From assembly GCF_002926165.1 (NCBI RefSeq), contig NZ_MAGP01000122.1:1-56456 (forward strand): a stretch of 56,456 nucleotides of DNA, written 5' to 3'. The position numbers were made by a program, and so were the translations under genes. Shown piece by piece: positions 46,195 to 54,923 of this stretch; positions within the stretch are counted from its first letter, which is position 1, and every line of letters starts with the position of its first letter. This stretch comes from Micromonospora chalcea. GTDB lineage: Bacteria > Actinomycetota > Actinomycetes > Mycobacteriales > Micromonosporaceae. Under the pieces are notes generated by a model, which was not told the origin of the DNA, made no database searches, and saw only the letters and a program-made list of their open reading frames with translations.

Positions 46195-47726
46195 TGTCCA
46201 ACTTCCCGTTCCTCTCGGTGCTGACCGTGGCGCCGCTGGTCGGCGCCCTGGTGGTGGCGCTGCTGCCACGCAGCCGTCCGGACCTGGCCAAGCTGGTGGC
46301 GTTCGGCTGGTCGCTGCTGGTGCTGGTGCTCTCGGTGGTGATGTGGTTCGCCTTCTCCGCCGGTGGTGACCGGTTCCAGTTCCGCGAGTCGTACCCGTGG
46401 ATCCCGAACTGGGGCGTGAACTTCACCTTCGAGGTGGACGGCATCGCGCTGGTCATGCTGATGCTGATCGCGATCCTGGTGCCGCTGGTGATCCTGGCGT
46501 CCTGGCACGACGCCGAGGCGTCGAAGCGCTCGGTGCCCGCCTACTTCGCGCTGCTGCTCGTCCTCGAGTGCACGATGATCGGCGTCTTCGCCGCCGCCGA
46601 CGTCTTCCTGTTCTACGTGTTCTTCGAGGTCATGCTGGTGCCGATGTACTTCCTGATCGGCAGCTACGGCGGCCACCAGCGGCAGTACGCGGCGGTGAAG
46701 TTCTTCCTCTACTCGCTGGTCGGCGGTCTGTTCATGCTGGCCGCGGTGATCGGCCTCTGGGTGGTCGGCGGGAAGACCTTCGACTGGCAGGCGCTGAGCC
46801 AGGCGGAGTTCGCCACCGACACGGCCCGCTGGCTGTTCCTCGGCTTCTTCGTCGCCTTCGCGATCAAGGCGCCGTTCTTCCCGTTCCACACCTGGCTGCC
46901 GGACGCCGGTGGCGCGGCCCCGGCCGGCGCCGCCGCGCTGCTGGTCGGCGTGCTGGACAAGGTCGGAACGTTCGGCATCCTGCGCTACTGCCTCCCGCTG
47001 TTCCCGGAGGCGTCGCGGTGGTTCGCGCCGTGGGCGCTGGCGCTGGGTGTCATCGGCATCATCTACGCCGCGCTGCTGGCGGTCGGCCAGAACGACCTGA
47101 AGCGGCTGGTGTCGTACACCTCGATCGCGCACTTCGGGTTCATCGGCATCGGCATCTTCGCCTTCACCACCCAGGCCGGCACCGGCGCGGTGCTCTACAT
47201 GCTCAACCACGGCCTGGCCACCGGCCTGCTGTTCCTGGTGGTCGGCATGCTGATCGCCCGGCGCGGCTCGGCCCTGATCAGCGACTTCGGCGGCGCGGGC
47301 AAGCTCGTGCCGGTGCTGGCCGGCGTGCTGTTCTTCGCCGGTCTGGCCTCGCTGGCGCTGCCCGGCACGGCGCCGTTCGTCTCCGAGTTCCTGGTGCTGA
47401 TCGGCACGTTCACCGTCAACAAGCCGGTCGCGGTGATCGCCACGCTCGGCATCATCCTGGCGGCGGCGTACGTGCTGTGGATGGTGCAGCGCACCACGCA
47501 GGGCACGCTGAACCCGGCGCTGACCGAGGTCGAGGGCATGCGCCGGGACCTCACGCTGCGCGAGAAGGTCGTCGTCGCGCCGCTGATCGCGCTGATCGTG
47601 CTGCTCGGCTTCTACCCGAAGCCGGTCACCGATGTCATCAACCCCGCCGTCCAGGCGACCATGCAGGACGTCGGCAAGTCCGATCCCGCCCCTGAGGTCG
47701 GCAGCGTCCAGGAGGCCGCGAAGTGA
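46194..47726 (+). CDS. nuoM: NADH-quinone oxidoreductase subunit M
   Basis: The protein has 510 residues; ATG 46194 with GGAGGTAAGG upstream. It is an antiporter-like subunit of ~14 helices. The essential membrane Glu region is VFFEVMLVPMYFLIG. The Lys-bearing helix is AIKAPFFPFHTWLPDAGGAAP, and the C-terminal half has LPGTAPFVSEFLVL. It translocates one proton per cycle. Its stop overlaps nuoN by 4 nt (GTGA). Confidence 0.96.
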   Translation: MSNFPFLSVLTVAPLVGALVVALLPRSRPDLAKLVAFGWSLLVLVLSVVMWFAFSAGGDRFQFRESYPWIPNWGVNFTFEVDGIALVMLMLIAILVPLVILASWHDAEASKRSVPAYFALLLVLECTMIGVFAAADVFLFYVFFEVMLVPMYFLIGSYGGHQRQYAAVKFFLYSLVGGLFMLAAVIGLWVVGGKTFDWQALSQAEFATDTARWLFLGFFVAFAIKAPFFPFHTWLPDAGGAAPAGAAALLVGVLDKVGTFGILRYCLPLFPEASRWFAPWALALGVIGIIYAALLAVGQNDLKRLVSYTSIAHFGFIGIGIFAFTTQAGTGAVLYMLNHGLATGLLFLVVGMLIARRGSALISDFGGAGKLVPVLAGVLFFAGLASLALPGTAPFVSEFLVLIGTFTVNKPVAVIATLGIILAAAYVLWMVQRTTQGTLNPALTEVEGMRRDLTLREKVVVAPLIALIVLLGFYPKPVTDVINPAVQATMQDVGKSDPAPEVGSVQEAAK

Positions 47727-49276
47727 GTGAACTGAAGCTGCCGTCGATCGACTACGCGGCGCTCGCTCCGATCCTGATCATGCTGGGCGCGGCCCTGGTC
47801 GGGATCCTGGTCGAGGCGTTCGTGCCGCGTCGGCTGCGCAACGCGGTGCAGCTCGGGCTCGCCCTGGTGGCGATGCTTGCGGCGATCGTGATGGTGATCC
47901 TGAACGCGGACGCCCGGCTCATCACCATCGGCGGGGCCATCGCGGTCGACGGGCCCACGCTGTTCCTCCAGGGCGCGATCCTGGTCCTGGCCGTCATGGC
48001 GCTGCTGCTCGTCGGCGAGCGCACGGTGGAGCGGGGCGGCGCGTTCGTGGCGCACGCCGCGGTCACCGCCGAGTCGGCCGAGGACCGCCGGCAGGCCGAG
48101 GGCGTCGGTGGCGCCACCGAGGTCTACCCGCTGATGTCGTTCGCGATCGCCGGCATGCTGATCTTCGTGGCGGCGAACGACCTGCTGACCATGTTCATCG
48201 CGCTCGAGGTCTTCTCGCTGCCGCTCTACCTGCTCTGCGCGCTGGCCCGCCGCCGGCGTCTGCTGAGCCAGGAGGCGGCGCTGAAGTACTTCATGCTCGG
48301 CGCGTACGCCTCGGCGTTCTTCCTGTTCGGTGTCGCCCTGATCTACGGCTTCACCTCCGGCATCCCGGGCCGTGGGGCCGGCGTGGACTTCGCCACCGTG
48401 CACGCGGCGGTCACCGACTCCTCGTCCAGCCCGGTGCTGCTCTTCGCCGGCATGGCGCTGCTCGCCATCGGCCTGCTGTTCAAGGCCGCCGCCGCGCCGT
48501 TCCACGTCTGGACGCCGGACGTCTACCAGGGCGCGCCGACTCCGGTCACCGGCTTCATGGCCGCCTGCACCAAGGTCGCCGCGTTCGGCGCGCTGCTGCG
48601 CGTCTTCCACGTGGCGTTCGCCGGGGCGTCCTGGGACTTCACCCCGGTGCTCGGCGCGATCGCGGTGCTGACCATGCTGGTCGGCGCGGTGCTCGCGGTC
48701 ACCCAGACGGACATCAAGCGGCTGCTGGCGTACTCGTCCATCGCGAACGCCGGTTACCTGCTGGTCGGTGTGCTGGCGCCGAGCCGTGAAGGGCTCTCCG
48801 GCACGATGTTCTACCTGGCCGCGTACGGCTTCTCGGTGCTCGCCGCGTTCGCCGTGGTGACGCTGGTGCGCGACGCCGACGGGGAGGCCACCCACCTGTC
48901 CCGCTGGGCCGGGCTGGGCCGCCGCTCGCCCTTCTTCGCGGCGATCTTCACGTTCATCCTGCTGGCCTTCGCCGGCATCCCGCTGACCAGCGGCTTCACC
49001 AGCAAGTTCGCGGTCTTCGGCCCGGCCCTGGAGGCGAACCAGGCGTGGCTGGTGATCGCCGGTGTTCTGACCAGCATGGTGCTGGCCTTCCCGTACCTGC
49101 GGGTCGTGGTGATGATGTGGCTGTCCGAGCCGGGCGAGTCCACCCCGACGGTGACCGTGCCGGGCGCGCTCACCTCGGCGGCGCTGGTCATCGGCGTGGT
49201 GGCCACGCTGGCGCTGGGTGTGGTCCCCGGTCCGCTGCTCGACCTGACCACCGGTGCTGCCGAATTCGTCAGATGA
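47723..49276 (+). CDS. nuoN: NADH-quinone oxidoreductase subunit N
   Basis: The protein has 517 residues from GTG 47723. It is an antiporter-like subunit with ~14 helices. Landmarks are FIALEVFSLPLYLLCALARR, FKAAAAPFHVWTPDVYQGAP and AFAGIPLTSGFTSKFAVF. A charged periplasmic insertion (AESAEDRRQAEGVGGATE, ~115-133) is present between helices. It is the last nuo gene; a 16-bp hairpin at 49291-49326 follows. Confidence 0.96.
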   Translation: MSELKLPSIDYAALAPILIMLGAALVGILVEAFVPRRLRNAVQLGLALVAMLAAIVMVILNADARLITIGGAIAVDGPTLFLQGAILVLAVMALLLVGERTVERGGAFVAHAAVTAESAEDRRQAEGVGGATEVYPLMSFAIAGMLIFVAANDLLTMFIALEVFSLPLYLLCALARRRRLLSQEAALKYFMLGAYASAFFLFGVALIYGFTSGIPGRGAGVDFATVHAAVTDSSSSPVLLFAGMALLAIGLLFKAAAAPFHVWTPDVYQGAPTPVTGFMAACTKVAAFGALLRVFHVAFAGASWDFTPVLGAIAVLTMLVGAVLAVTQTDIKRLLAYSSIANAGYLLVGVLAPSREGLSGTMFYLAAYGFSVLAAFAVVTLVRDADGEATHLSRWAGLGRRSPFFAAIFTFILLAFAGIPLTSGFTSKFAVFGPALEANQAWLVIAGVLTSMVLAFPYLRVVVMMWLSEPGESTPTVTVPGALTSAALVIGVVATLALGVVPGPLLDLTTGAAEFVR

Positions 49277-49290
49277 CCGACGTGATCCCA

Positions 49291-49326
49291 CCGGGGGCCG
49301 GTACGCCGTGGCGTGCCGGCCCCCGG
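49291..49326 (+). terminator. nuo operon terminator
   Basis: CCGGGGGCCGGTACGC (49291-49306) pairs with GCGTGCCGGCCCCCGG (49311-49326) over 16 bp (one G-U) with loop CGTG, 14 nt after the nuoN stop. Confidence 0.85.
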
Positions 49327-49365
49327 CCCGTATCCCCCTCGACGAGCAGGTCGAACGGGTGTGGC

Positions 49366-50406
49366 ATGGTTGAGGACGTGGCGAATCCGGCTGGCGAGCG
49401 TTCAGGTCAGTTCGGCGCGCTCGGCCTGCACCTCGCGGACCCGCGCGTCGAAGCCTCGGTGCTGGGCGTGCTCGACCGGGTCGAGACGAGCCTGCGGGCG
49501 AGCGTGGCGAGCGCTGACCCGCTGGTGACCGAGGCGTCCCGGCACCTGGTCGAGGCCGGCGGCAAGCGGTTCCGCCCGCTGCTGGTGGCGCTGAGCGCCC
49601 AGTTCGGCGACCCGGAGGCCGCGCAGGTCGTCCCGGCCGCCGTGGTGATGGAACTCACCCACCTGGCGACGCTCTACCACGACGACGTGATGGACGAGGC
49701 CGCCGTGCGGCGGGGCGCGCCGAGCGCCAACTCCCGCTGGACCAACTCGGTGGCCATCCTGGTCGGCGACTACCTCTTCGCCCGGGCCGCGGACATCGCC
49801 GCCGAACTGGGCACGGAGGCGGTGCGCCTGCAGGCGCGCACGTTCGCTCGGCTGGTGCACGGCCAGATCGCCGAGACGGTCGGCCCGCGCGACGACGACC
49901 CGGTCGCGCACTACCTGCACGTGATCGCCGAGAAGACCGGTTCGCTGATCGCCACGTCGGCCCGCTTCGGCGGCATGTTCGGCGGCGCGTCGCCCGAGCA
50001 CATCGAGGCGCTCGCCGGGTACGGCGAGATCATCGGCGTCGCGTTCCAGCTCTCCGACGACCTGCTGGACATCTCCAGCGAGTCGATCCAGTCCGGCAAG
50101 ACGCCCGGCACCGACCTGCGCGAGGGCGTGCCCACCCTGCCGGTGCTCTACGCGCTGGCCTCGGACGACGCGGACGCGGCGAGCGTACGGCTGCGGGAGA
50201 TCCTGGCCACCGGCCCGCTGGTGGACGACGCGCTGCACGCCGAGGCGCTCGGCCTGCTGCGGGAGTCCCCGGCGCTCAAGCGGGCCCGGGAGACGGTGCG
50301 CAGCTACGCCGAGGACGCGCGGGCCCGGCTGGCCCCGCTGCCCGAGAGCCCGGCGCGCCGCGCGCTGGAGTCCCTCTGCGACTACATCGCCGACCGCACC
50401 AGCTGA
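49366..50406 (+). CDS. Long-chain polyprenyl diphosphate synthase (menaquinone side chain)
   Basis: The protein has 346 residues from ATG 49366. The two Asp-rich motifs are DDVMD (106-110, first aspartate-rich region) and DDLLD (231-235), with GGKRFRP at 65-71. Small or bulky residues that set chain length cannot be judged by eye, so hepta-, octa- or nonaprenyl product is open. It is the likely source of the menaquinone tail given its position after nuo. A second start, GTG 49378, lies 7 nt after a CATGGT box and might be the true leaderless start. Neither candidate has a proper SD. Confidence 0.9.
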   Translation: MVEDVANPAGERSGQFGALGLHLADPRVEASVLGVLDRVETSLRASVASADPLVTEASRHLVEAGGKRFRPLLVALSAQFGDPEAAQVVPAAVVMELTHLATLYHDDVMDEAAVRRGAPSANSRWTNSVAILVGDYLFARAADIAAELGTEAVRLQARTFARLVHGQIAETVGPRDDDPVAHYLHVIAEKTGSLIATSARFGGMFGGASPEHIEALAGYGEIIGVAFQLSDDLLDISSESIQSGKTPGTDLREGVPTLPVLYALASDDADAASVRLREILATGPLVDDALHAEALGLLRESPALKRARETVRSYAEDARARLAPLPESPARRALESLCDYIADRTS

Positions 50407-50430
50407 CCCCCGCACCCAGGGCGAGGGCGG

Positions 50431-51621
50431 TCAGCCGAGCGCGGGGGCGCGGCGGAGCAGGCGGGCGCCGAGCAGCATCAGCACGGCGGCCACGAGCATG
50501 GCTGCCGCCGCCGTCAGCCACATCGCCGGGTAGCCGGCCGCGCCGGCCAGCGCGCCCAGGCCGAGCGGGCCCAGGCAACCGCCCGCGTACACGCCGGTCT
50601 GGGTGATCGAGGTGGCGGCGGCCGGGGCCTGCGGGTGCAGCCGGACCACCGCGAAGTTCATCAGCCCGGGCCAGGCCCAGCCGAGCCCGAAGCCGAGCAC
50701 CACGCCCGCGACCAGCGGCGCGGAGCCGGCCACCGCGAGCAGGATCAGGCCGACCGACCCGGTCAGCAGCATCCCGGCGATCAGCCCGACGTGCCCGTCG
50801 GCCCGCCGGTCGGCGAGCCAGCCGACGCCCACCCGGGCCAGCACGCACACCGCGCTGCCGAGCGTGAGCGTCAGGCCGGCCAGGCCGGGGGAGAGACCCC
50901 GCGTCGCCGCCGAGTCGACCAGGAACGTGCCCAGCGCGTTCGCCGCGGCCGCCGCCAGCGTCGCGGCCAGCCCGATCACCACGAGCGGGGCGGTGCCGCC
51001 GTAGCGGCCCCCTGAGGCGGCCCGGGCGTGCCGGTCCCGTCCGGTCCGGGGTACGGCCGGCAGCGCGGCCAGCGCCGCCCCGGCGGCGACCACGAAGGCC
51101 CAGCGCCAGCCGGCGGTGAGCGCGACGGTGGGGACCGCCACGCCGGCCAGCAGCGTCGCGACCGGGATGGCGGCCTGCTTCACGCCGAACGAGAGCCCCT
51201 GCCGGTGGGCGGGCACGTGCTCGGCGAGCGCGGCGTTGCTGGCGAGCTGTCCGAGGGCGTTGGCGGCGGCACTGAGCGCCAGCAGCGTCACCAGCATCGG
51301 GTACGACCGGGCCAGCCCGGCCACGGCCAGCAGGGAGGCGGCGGAGAGCAGGATGCCGGCGCGGGCGACGGTGGCCGGGCCGTACCGCTCGACCAGGGCC
51401 CCGGAGGGCACCGAGGCGAGCGCGCTCACGCCGAAGTAGATCGAGACGGCCAGGCCCAGGCCGGCCGGGCTGAACCGGAGTTCGTCGCCGAGCTGCACGG
51501 CGAGCCCGCCGACGAGGAAGACGGGCAGGACGCACACGATCGTGGTCACGGTGGCGCCGACGCCCGCCCGGACCGCCCGCCGGGCCGACGCGGGCGCGTC
51601 TTGCGAAACTGTTTCAGTCAT
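50431..51621 (-). CDS. MFS transporter divergent from an IclR regulator
   Basis: The protein has 396 residues with ~12 helices. The cytoplasmic loop has PSGALVERYGPATVAR (GxLxDRxGRR-type). The second half begins after a basic loop (RTGRDRHARAASGGRYGG). It resembles CynX/NimT- or YfcJ-like MFS carriers of small anions, but the substrate is unknown. ATG 51621 is preferred over GTG 51630 because TAGGGT (51636-51631 on the minus strand) directly precedes the GTG and would be the -10 box. The IclR gene opposite probably controls it. Confidence 0.85.
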   Translation of the reverse strand: MTETVSQDAPASARRAVRAGVGATVTTIVCVLPVFLVGGLAVQLGDELRFSPAGLGLAVSIYFGVSALASVPSGALVERYGPATVARAGILLSAASLLAVAGLARSYPMLVTLLALSAAANALGQLASNAALAEHVPAHRQGLSFGVKQAAIPVATLLAGVAVPTVALTAGWRWAFVVAAGAALAALPAVPRTGRDRHARAASGGRYGGTAPLVVIGLAATLAAAAANALGTFLVDSAATRGLSPGLAGLTLTLGSAVCVLARVGVGWLADRRADGHVGLIAGMLLTGSVGLILLAVAGSAPLVAGVVLGFGLGWAWPGLMNFAVVRLHPQAPAAATSITQTGVYAGGCLGPLGLGALAGAAGYPAMWLTAAAAMLVAAVLMLLGARLLRRAPALG

Positions 51622-51630
51622 TGCGAGCAC

Positions 51631-51636
51631 ACCCTA
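51631..51636 (-). promoter_or_regulatory. -10 box of the MFS gene
   Basis: TAGGGT on the minus strand ends 9 nt before ATG 51621, leaving at most a few leader bases. Confidence 0.45.
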
Positions 51637-51742
51637 CGCCCGCACGTTTTGGCTGCTCATCGTGTCCGTCGACCTACCGTCTGTGTCCGGTGATCTGGCA
51701 TCCTCCATCCGAACAGGCATTTCGCACTCGGCCGGTTTTTCA

Positions 51743-51748
51743 TATGGT
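51743..51748 (+). promoter_or_regulatory. -10 box of the IclR gene
   Basis: TATGGT, in the AT-rich run TTTTTCATATGGTGTAAG, predicts a start near 51755. The short leader carries GGCGGAGG before GTG 51775. Confidence 0.5.
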
Positions 51749-51774
51749 GTAAGTCCCCGGCGGCGGAGGTGGTT

Positions 51775-52557
51775 GTGCGCGACCCCTTGGCGGAACCCTC
51801 GGACCTGATCCGCAGCGTGTCCCGCGCGCTTCGAGTGCTCGAGTCGGTCGGCCGTGCGCCGAGAGGGCTCACCGTGAAGCAGATCGCCCGGCGTTGCGAG
51901 TTGACAGTCGCCACCACCTACCACCTTGTGCGCACGCTCGCGTACGAGGGCTACGTGATCCGGCGCGAGGACGGGACGTACATCGTGGGGTTGGAGGTCG
52001 CCGACCGCTACCGCGAGCTGGTCACCGCGTTCCGCGGGCCGCCCGCGGTCGGCGAGGCGCTGCGCCGCGCGGCGTCGGACACCGGCTGGAGCCACTACCT
52101 CGGCCGTTTCATCGGCGGGCAGGTGGCGGTGACCGCCTCCGCCGAAGGACCGCGCTCGCCCTTCCTGGAAGACCTGGTGCCGGGCTTCGACGAGGGCGCC
52201 CACGCCACCGCGCTCGGCAAGAGCCTGCTCGCCACGCTCACCACCGAACAGCGCTTCCGCTACCTGCGCGAGTACGGCATGCGCCCGTTCACCACCGCCA
52301 CCCTCACCACCGTGGAGGCGTTCGAGGCCGACCTGGCCGCCGGTGACCGGCGCGGCATGCAACTGGAACTCGGGCAGTTCCGGCAGGGCGTGGCGTGCGC
52401 GGCGGTGCTCGTCGCCCCGGACAAGGACATCGAGCGCCGGGTGGTGCTGGCGTGCGCGCTGCCGGCCGGCGAGATGATGACCTCGGCCCGGGTGGTCCGC
52501 GCGAAGCTGCTCACCGCCGCCAGGTCGATCGCCGACGGCATCGCCTCCGAGAACTGA
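51775..52557 (+). CDS. IclR-family transcriptional regulator
   Basis: The protein has 260 residues. GTG 51775 is chosen because GGCGGAGG lies 5 nt upstream; GTG 51769 would overlap the SD. The N-terminal winged helix is recognisable as RSVSRALRVLESVGRAPRGL, then KQIARRCELTVATTYHLVRT. The C-terminal GAF-like effector domain contains GFDEGAHATALGKSLLATL, the conserved IclR segment. It is divergent from an MFS transporter, so a local uptake or efflux regulon is likely. The ligand is unknown. Confidence 0.9.
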   Translation: MRDPLAEPSDLIRSVSRALRVLESVGRAPRGLTVKQIARRCELTVATTYHLVRTLAYEGYVIRREDGTYIVGLEVADRYRELVTAFRGPPAVGEALRRAASDTGWSHYLGRFIGGQVAVTASAEGPRSPFLEDLVPGFDEGAHATALGKSLLATLTTEQRFRYLREYGMRPFTTATLTTVEAFEADLAAGDRRGMQLELGQFRQGVACAAVLVAPDKDIERRVVLACALPAGEMMTSARVVRAKLLTAARSIADGIASEN

Positions 52558-52561
52558 CGAA

Positions 52562-52590
52562 GGGCCGCCGACCTGGTGGGTCGACGGCCC
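52562..52590. terminator. Hairpin between convergent iclR-type gene and phoX
   Basis: GGGCCG-C-CGACC (52562-52573) pairs with GGTCG-A-CGGCCC (52579-52590), 11 pairs with one mismatch and a 5-nt loop. Confidence 0.65.
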
Positions 52591-52630
52591 CTCGCGGAGC
52601 GGACCAGCGCCGGACCGCTCCCGGGGTGGG

Positions 52631-54754
52631 TCAGCTGCCGACCGGGCCGCCGTCGAGGCGCCAGGCGACCACCACGCCGGGCTTGGCGAAGTCGCCGTCC
52701 GGCCAGGTGGAGGCCGGGTTCTCCACCGACGCGCCGGTCACCTCGCCCGGGTGCTGCACCGCCACGAAGACCGAGCGGTTGTCACCGGTGATGAACGGGC
52801 CGCAGGTCTCCGCGCCGAGCGGCACGGTGAGGAACTGCTTCAGGTGACCTCGCTCCGGGCCCTCCACGGCGGTGGCGAACAGGCCGTCGTTGCTGCCCAG
52901 CGCGTTGCCGTCGGTCGAGATCCACAGGTTGCCGGTGGCGTCGAAGGCGACGTTGTCCGGGCAGGAGATCGGCGAGACCCTGGTCTTGTCGTACCCGGCG
53001 AAGTACGTCGAGGCGTCGGCCGGGTCGCCGCAGACGATCGGCAGCGACCAGGCGAAGGTCTCGGCCGTGTTGTCGCCGCGGTCCTCGACCAGCTCCAGGA
53101 TCTGCCCGTGCCGGTTGCTGTTGCGCGGGTTCGCCTCGTCAGCCGGGGCCTTGCCCGCCTTGCCGCGGTCGCTGTTGTTCGTCAGCGCCACGTACACCTT
53201 GCCGGTGAGCAGGCTCGGCTCGACGTCCTCGGGGCGGTCCATCTTCGTCGCGCCGACCTTGTCCCCGGCCAGCCGGGTGAACGTGAGCACGTCGGCGGCG
53301 GTCATGCCGTCGACGTACGAGCGGTTGCCGCTGACCAGCTTGATCCAGCGGCCCCGGCCGCCGAAGCCGCCGTCGGCCGGGAGCTTGCCGGAACCGTCGA
53401 TCTCGGCCGCCGGGCTGTCCCCCTCGATCCTGGCGACGTAGAGCGTGCCCGACTCCAGCAGCGTCAGGTTGTGCCGCCGGGCCACCGAGGACTTGCCCGG
53501 CATGAACTTCTTGTCCGACACGAACTTGTAGAGGTAGTCGAAGCGCTCGTCGTCGCCCATGTACGCGACCACGCGGCCGTCGCGCGCCACGATGACGTTC
53601 GCGCCCTCGTGCTTGAACCGGCCCAGCGCGGTGTGCTTGCGCGGCTTGGACTGCGGGTCGAACGGGTCGATCTCGACGACCCAGCCGAACCGGTTCGCCT
53701 CGTTGGGGTGCCGGGCCAGGTCGAAGCGCTCGTCCGCCCGGTCCCACTTGCGGCTGCCGCTCGGGTAGCGCACGTCGGTCGGGATGCCGTAGCGGGTCAG
53801 CTTCGCCTTCTGCTCCTCGGCCACCGCGTCGCCGCCGACGAAGTACTGGTTGAAGTTCTCCTCGCCGGAGAGCACAGTGCCCCACGGGGTGACGCCGCCG
53901 GCGCAGTTGTTGAGCGTGCCGACGACGGTCCGGCCCTTCGGGTCGGCGGCGGTACGCAGCCACGCCGACCCGGCCGCCGGGCCGGTCATCTCGAACTTCG
54001 TCGCCAGCGCCGTGACCCGGCGGTTGTACTCGCGCCGACCGCGCCGTACCGGCTGCCACTGCCCGGTGTTCTCCACCCGCTCCAACTCGACCACTGACAT
54101 GCCGTGCGCGGCCATCGCCACCCGCACCTGCTCCACGGTCAGCGCGTCCTGGCTGGTGAAGCCGGGGAACATGAGGTCCTCGTTTGTGTACTCGTGGTTC
54201 ACCACGAGCAGCGCGCGCCGACGGTCGATCGGCAGCACGCCGACGAAGTCGTTGTTGTAGCCGAACTGCTTGGACTGGGCGGCGGCGGTCTGCCGGCCCA
54301 GGTTGAACGCGGGCGCGCCGGGCACGACCTCGTCACCCCAGCGGATCACCACCGAGTGGTCGTACCCGTTCGGCACCACGAGCGTGTCGAGCTTGTTCGG
54401 CGGGATCGGCTTGAACGTCAGTGCGCCGCTGCCGGGACGCCCCGGGCCGGTGGCGGCCACCCCGCCCTCGCCGGGCACCGGCGGAGCGGCGGGGGCGGCG
54501 GCCGCCGGGGACCCGGCCAGCGCGCCCGCCGCGGCGCCGCCGAAGCCGAGCACCAGCGCGCCGACCGCGCCGGCCCGGACCACGCCGCGCCGGGAGATCT
54601 CGGTGTCGACCACGTCCCCGAAGTACGGGTTGTCGGTCGGGTTGGGCACCGGGTGGTCGCAGGCGTTGCCGCACCGGTACAGACAGGTCATCGCGTCGCG
54701 GCTGCCGTGGCGGGTGCCACCGAGCAGCGGAAGCAGGCGAGGCCGGTCGCTCAT
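52631..54754 (-). CDS. phoX: Tat-exported PhoX-family alkaline phosphatase (DUF839)
   Basis: The protein has 707 residues from ATG 54754. The Tat motif SRRGVV is at 54-59 followed by a hydrophobic stretch and AAAAPAA. The 53 residues before it contain C24-LYR-C28-GNA-C32, an unusual Cys cluster in a signal region. The mature PhoX beta-propeller shows VVNHEYTNEDLMF, GTLNNCAGGVTPWGTVLSGEEN, WVVEIDPFDP and RPEDVEPS. Known for PhoX: extracytoplasmic phosphomonoesterase with Fe3+ and Ca2+ cofactors, folded before Tat export and induced by phosphate starvation. The PHO box upstream agrees with that regulation. Confidence 0.92.
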   Translation of the reverse strand: MSDRPRLLPLLGGTRHGSRDAMTCLYRCGNACDHPVPNPTDNPYFGDVVDTEISRRGVVRAGAVGALVLGFGGAAAGALAGSPAAAAPAAPPVPGEGGVAATGPGRPGSGALTFKPIPPNKLDTLVVPNGYDHSVVIRWGDEVVPGAPAFNLGRQTAAAQSKQFGYNNDFVGVLPIDRRRALLVVNHEYTNEDLMFPGFTSQDALTVEQVRVAMAAHGMSVVELERVENTGQWQPVRRGRREYNRRVTALATKFEMTGPAAGSAWLRTAADPKGRTVVGTLNNCAGGVTPWGTVLSGEENFNQYFVGGDAVAEEQKAKLTRYGIPTDVRYPSGSRKWDRADERFDLARHPNEANRFGWVVEIDPFDPQSKPRKHTALGRFKHEGANVIVARDGRVVAYMGDDERFDYLYKFVSDKKFMPGKSSVARRHNLTLLESGTLYVARIEGDSPAAEIDGSGKLPADGGFGGRGRWIKLVSGNRSYVDGMTAADVLTFTRLAGDKVGATKMDRPEDVEPSLLTGKVYVALTNNSDRGKAGKAPADEANPRNSNRHGQILELVEDRGDNTAETFAWSLPIVCGDPADASTYFAGYDKTRVSPISCPDNVAFDATGNLWISTDGNALGSNDGLFATAVEGPERGHLKQFLTVPLGAETCGPFITGDNRSVFVAVQHPGEVTGASVENPASTWPDGDFAKPGVVVAWRLDGGPVGS

Positions 54755-54855
54755 GAGGTGGAGCCTCCAGATCGGACGAGGGGGAAGGCGCACGGGCGAG
54801 GGAGCCCGCGCTCACCCGCCGGACGCTGCCAGGGCGCCGTGAGCGGCGGTCGGCC

Positions 54856-54903
54856 CGCAGCTGAACCGGACGTGAACAGCTCCGTCGTGACCTGCGGCTG
54901 AAC
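54856..54903 (-). promoter_or_regulatory. PHO box of four 11-bp PhoP units before phoX
   Basis: Read on the minus strand: GTTCAGCCGCA (54903-54893) and GGTCACGACGG (54892-54882), then a 4-bp AGCT spacer, then GTTCACGTCCG (54877-54867) and GTTCAGCTGCG (54866-54856). Each unit fits the actinomycete PhoP direct-repeat pattern GTTCACCC-like plus GC-rich end. The site lies 102-149 bp before the phoX start. Confidence 0.75.
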
Positions 54904-54923
54904 CGTTCGGCGACACGGCACGT

